Origin: a candidate division WS1 bacterium
GTDB taxonomy: Bacteria > Armatimonadota > Zipacnadia > Zipacnadales > UBA5352
Direction: 5' to 3'
DNA length: 43,244 nt
Assembly (NCBI GenBank): GCA_003566775.1
Contig: PXBW01000160.1
Location: forward strand, 1 to 43,244
Notes under the pieces: model-generated
What the model was told of the DNA's origin: nothing
What the model saw: the letters and a program-made list of their open reading frames with translations, nothing else
Database searches by the model: none
Translations under genes and position numbers: made by a program
In this document: positions 43,169 to 43,244 of the stretch, piece by piece
How positions within the stretch are numbered: position 1 is the stretch's first letter
How the letters are laid out: every line of letters begins with the position of its first letter

Positions 43169-43244
43169 CTGCTGAACAATCGCGCAGTTCTCTCCGCTGG
43201 CGAGATGTGGCCGGTTTTTTTGCTGTCTCAAGGACCACGATCGC

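Overview
The window reads as an almost fully coding stretch of a GC-rich bacterial chromosome. I see no insertion sequence, phage gene, CRISPR array or rRNA. The odd length and the open reading frame running off the left edge suggest a whole contig, probably from a metagenome. Three things point to a deep-branching, Armatimonadota- or Planctomycetota-like lineage: a double-length (tandem) UvrA, a prepilin leader of the GFTLIELLVVIAII type, and secreted BNR, kelch and HEAT-repeat proteins. This placement is an inference from gene content only. Promoters are of the sigma-70 type (TTGAC-N17/18-TAnnnT) and most genes have GGAGG-like ribosome sites. At least two genes look leaderless.

Layout. 1-6536 (minus strand): queA and tgt (queuosine synthesis), two paralogous metal-dependent amidohydrolases separated by a ~145-bp imperfect palindrome, and a secreted BNR/sialidase-like protein cut by the window edge. 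6695-8197 (plus): a HEAT-repeat lipoprotein. 8290-16460 (minus): an aldo/keto reductase with two ferredoxin-type Cys clusters, a CBM9-like protein translationally coupled to uvrA, and the 2089-residue tandem UvrA with a LexA-like box in its promoter. 16777-18198 (minus): a transaldolase-family protein. 18494-20080 (plus): an exported S1 protease with two C-terminal repeats. 20175-20765 (minus): a small membrane protein.

20868-31265 (minus): a long one-way array of an FrdA-like flavoprotein, a divergent class II aldolase, class I aldolase FbaB, a PfkB kinase, a polytopic membrane protein fused to a WecG/TagA glycosyltransferase, S-adenosylhomocysteinase, a GHMP sugar kinase and an RmlD-like reductase. 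It mixes sugar-phosphate metabolism with surface-glycan functions. 31892-33351 (plus): long-form hibernation factor Hpf and a dolichol-phosphate-mannose-synthase-like transferase. 33387-35729 (minus): LarC and a seven-bladed kelch protein. 35880-37000 (plus): a small membrane protein and endonuclease IV. 37003-38337 (minus): an M20 peptidase and tRNA-Pro(CGG). 38504-40303 (plus): an aspartate 4-decarboxylase-like enzyme and tRNA-Gln(CTG). 40385-41404 (minus): RlmN. 41668-42747 (plus): a zinc-less MDR oxidoreductase. The right end holds a strong promoter, a structured leader and a prepilin reading frame that stops after 20 codons.

No known defence or mobile system is visible. The most unusual items are the tandem UvrA with its extra C-terminal domain and SOS-like promoter, the membrane-GT26 fusion with an eroded PNPT active site, the divergent class II aldolase beside FbaB, the divergent tRNA-Pro/decarboxylase promoters around a perfect inverted repeat, and the truncated prepilin behind a near-consensus promoter.
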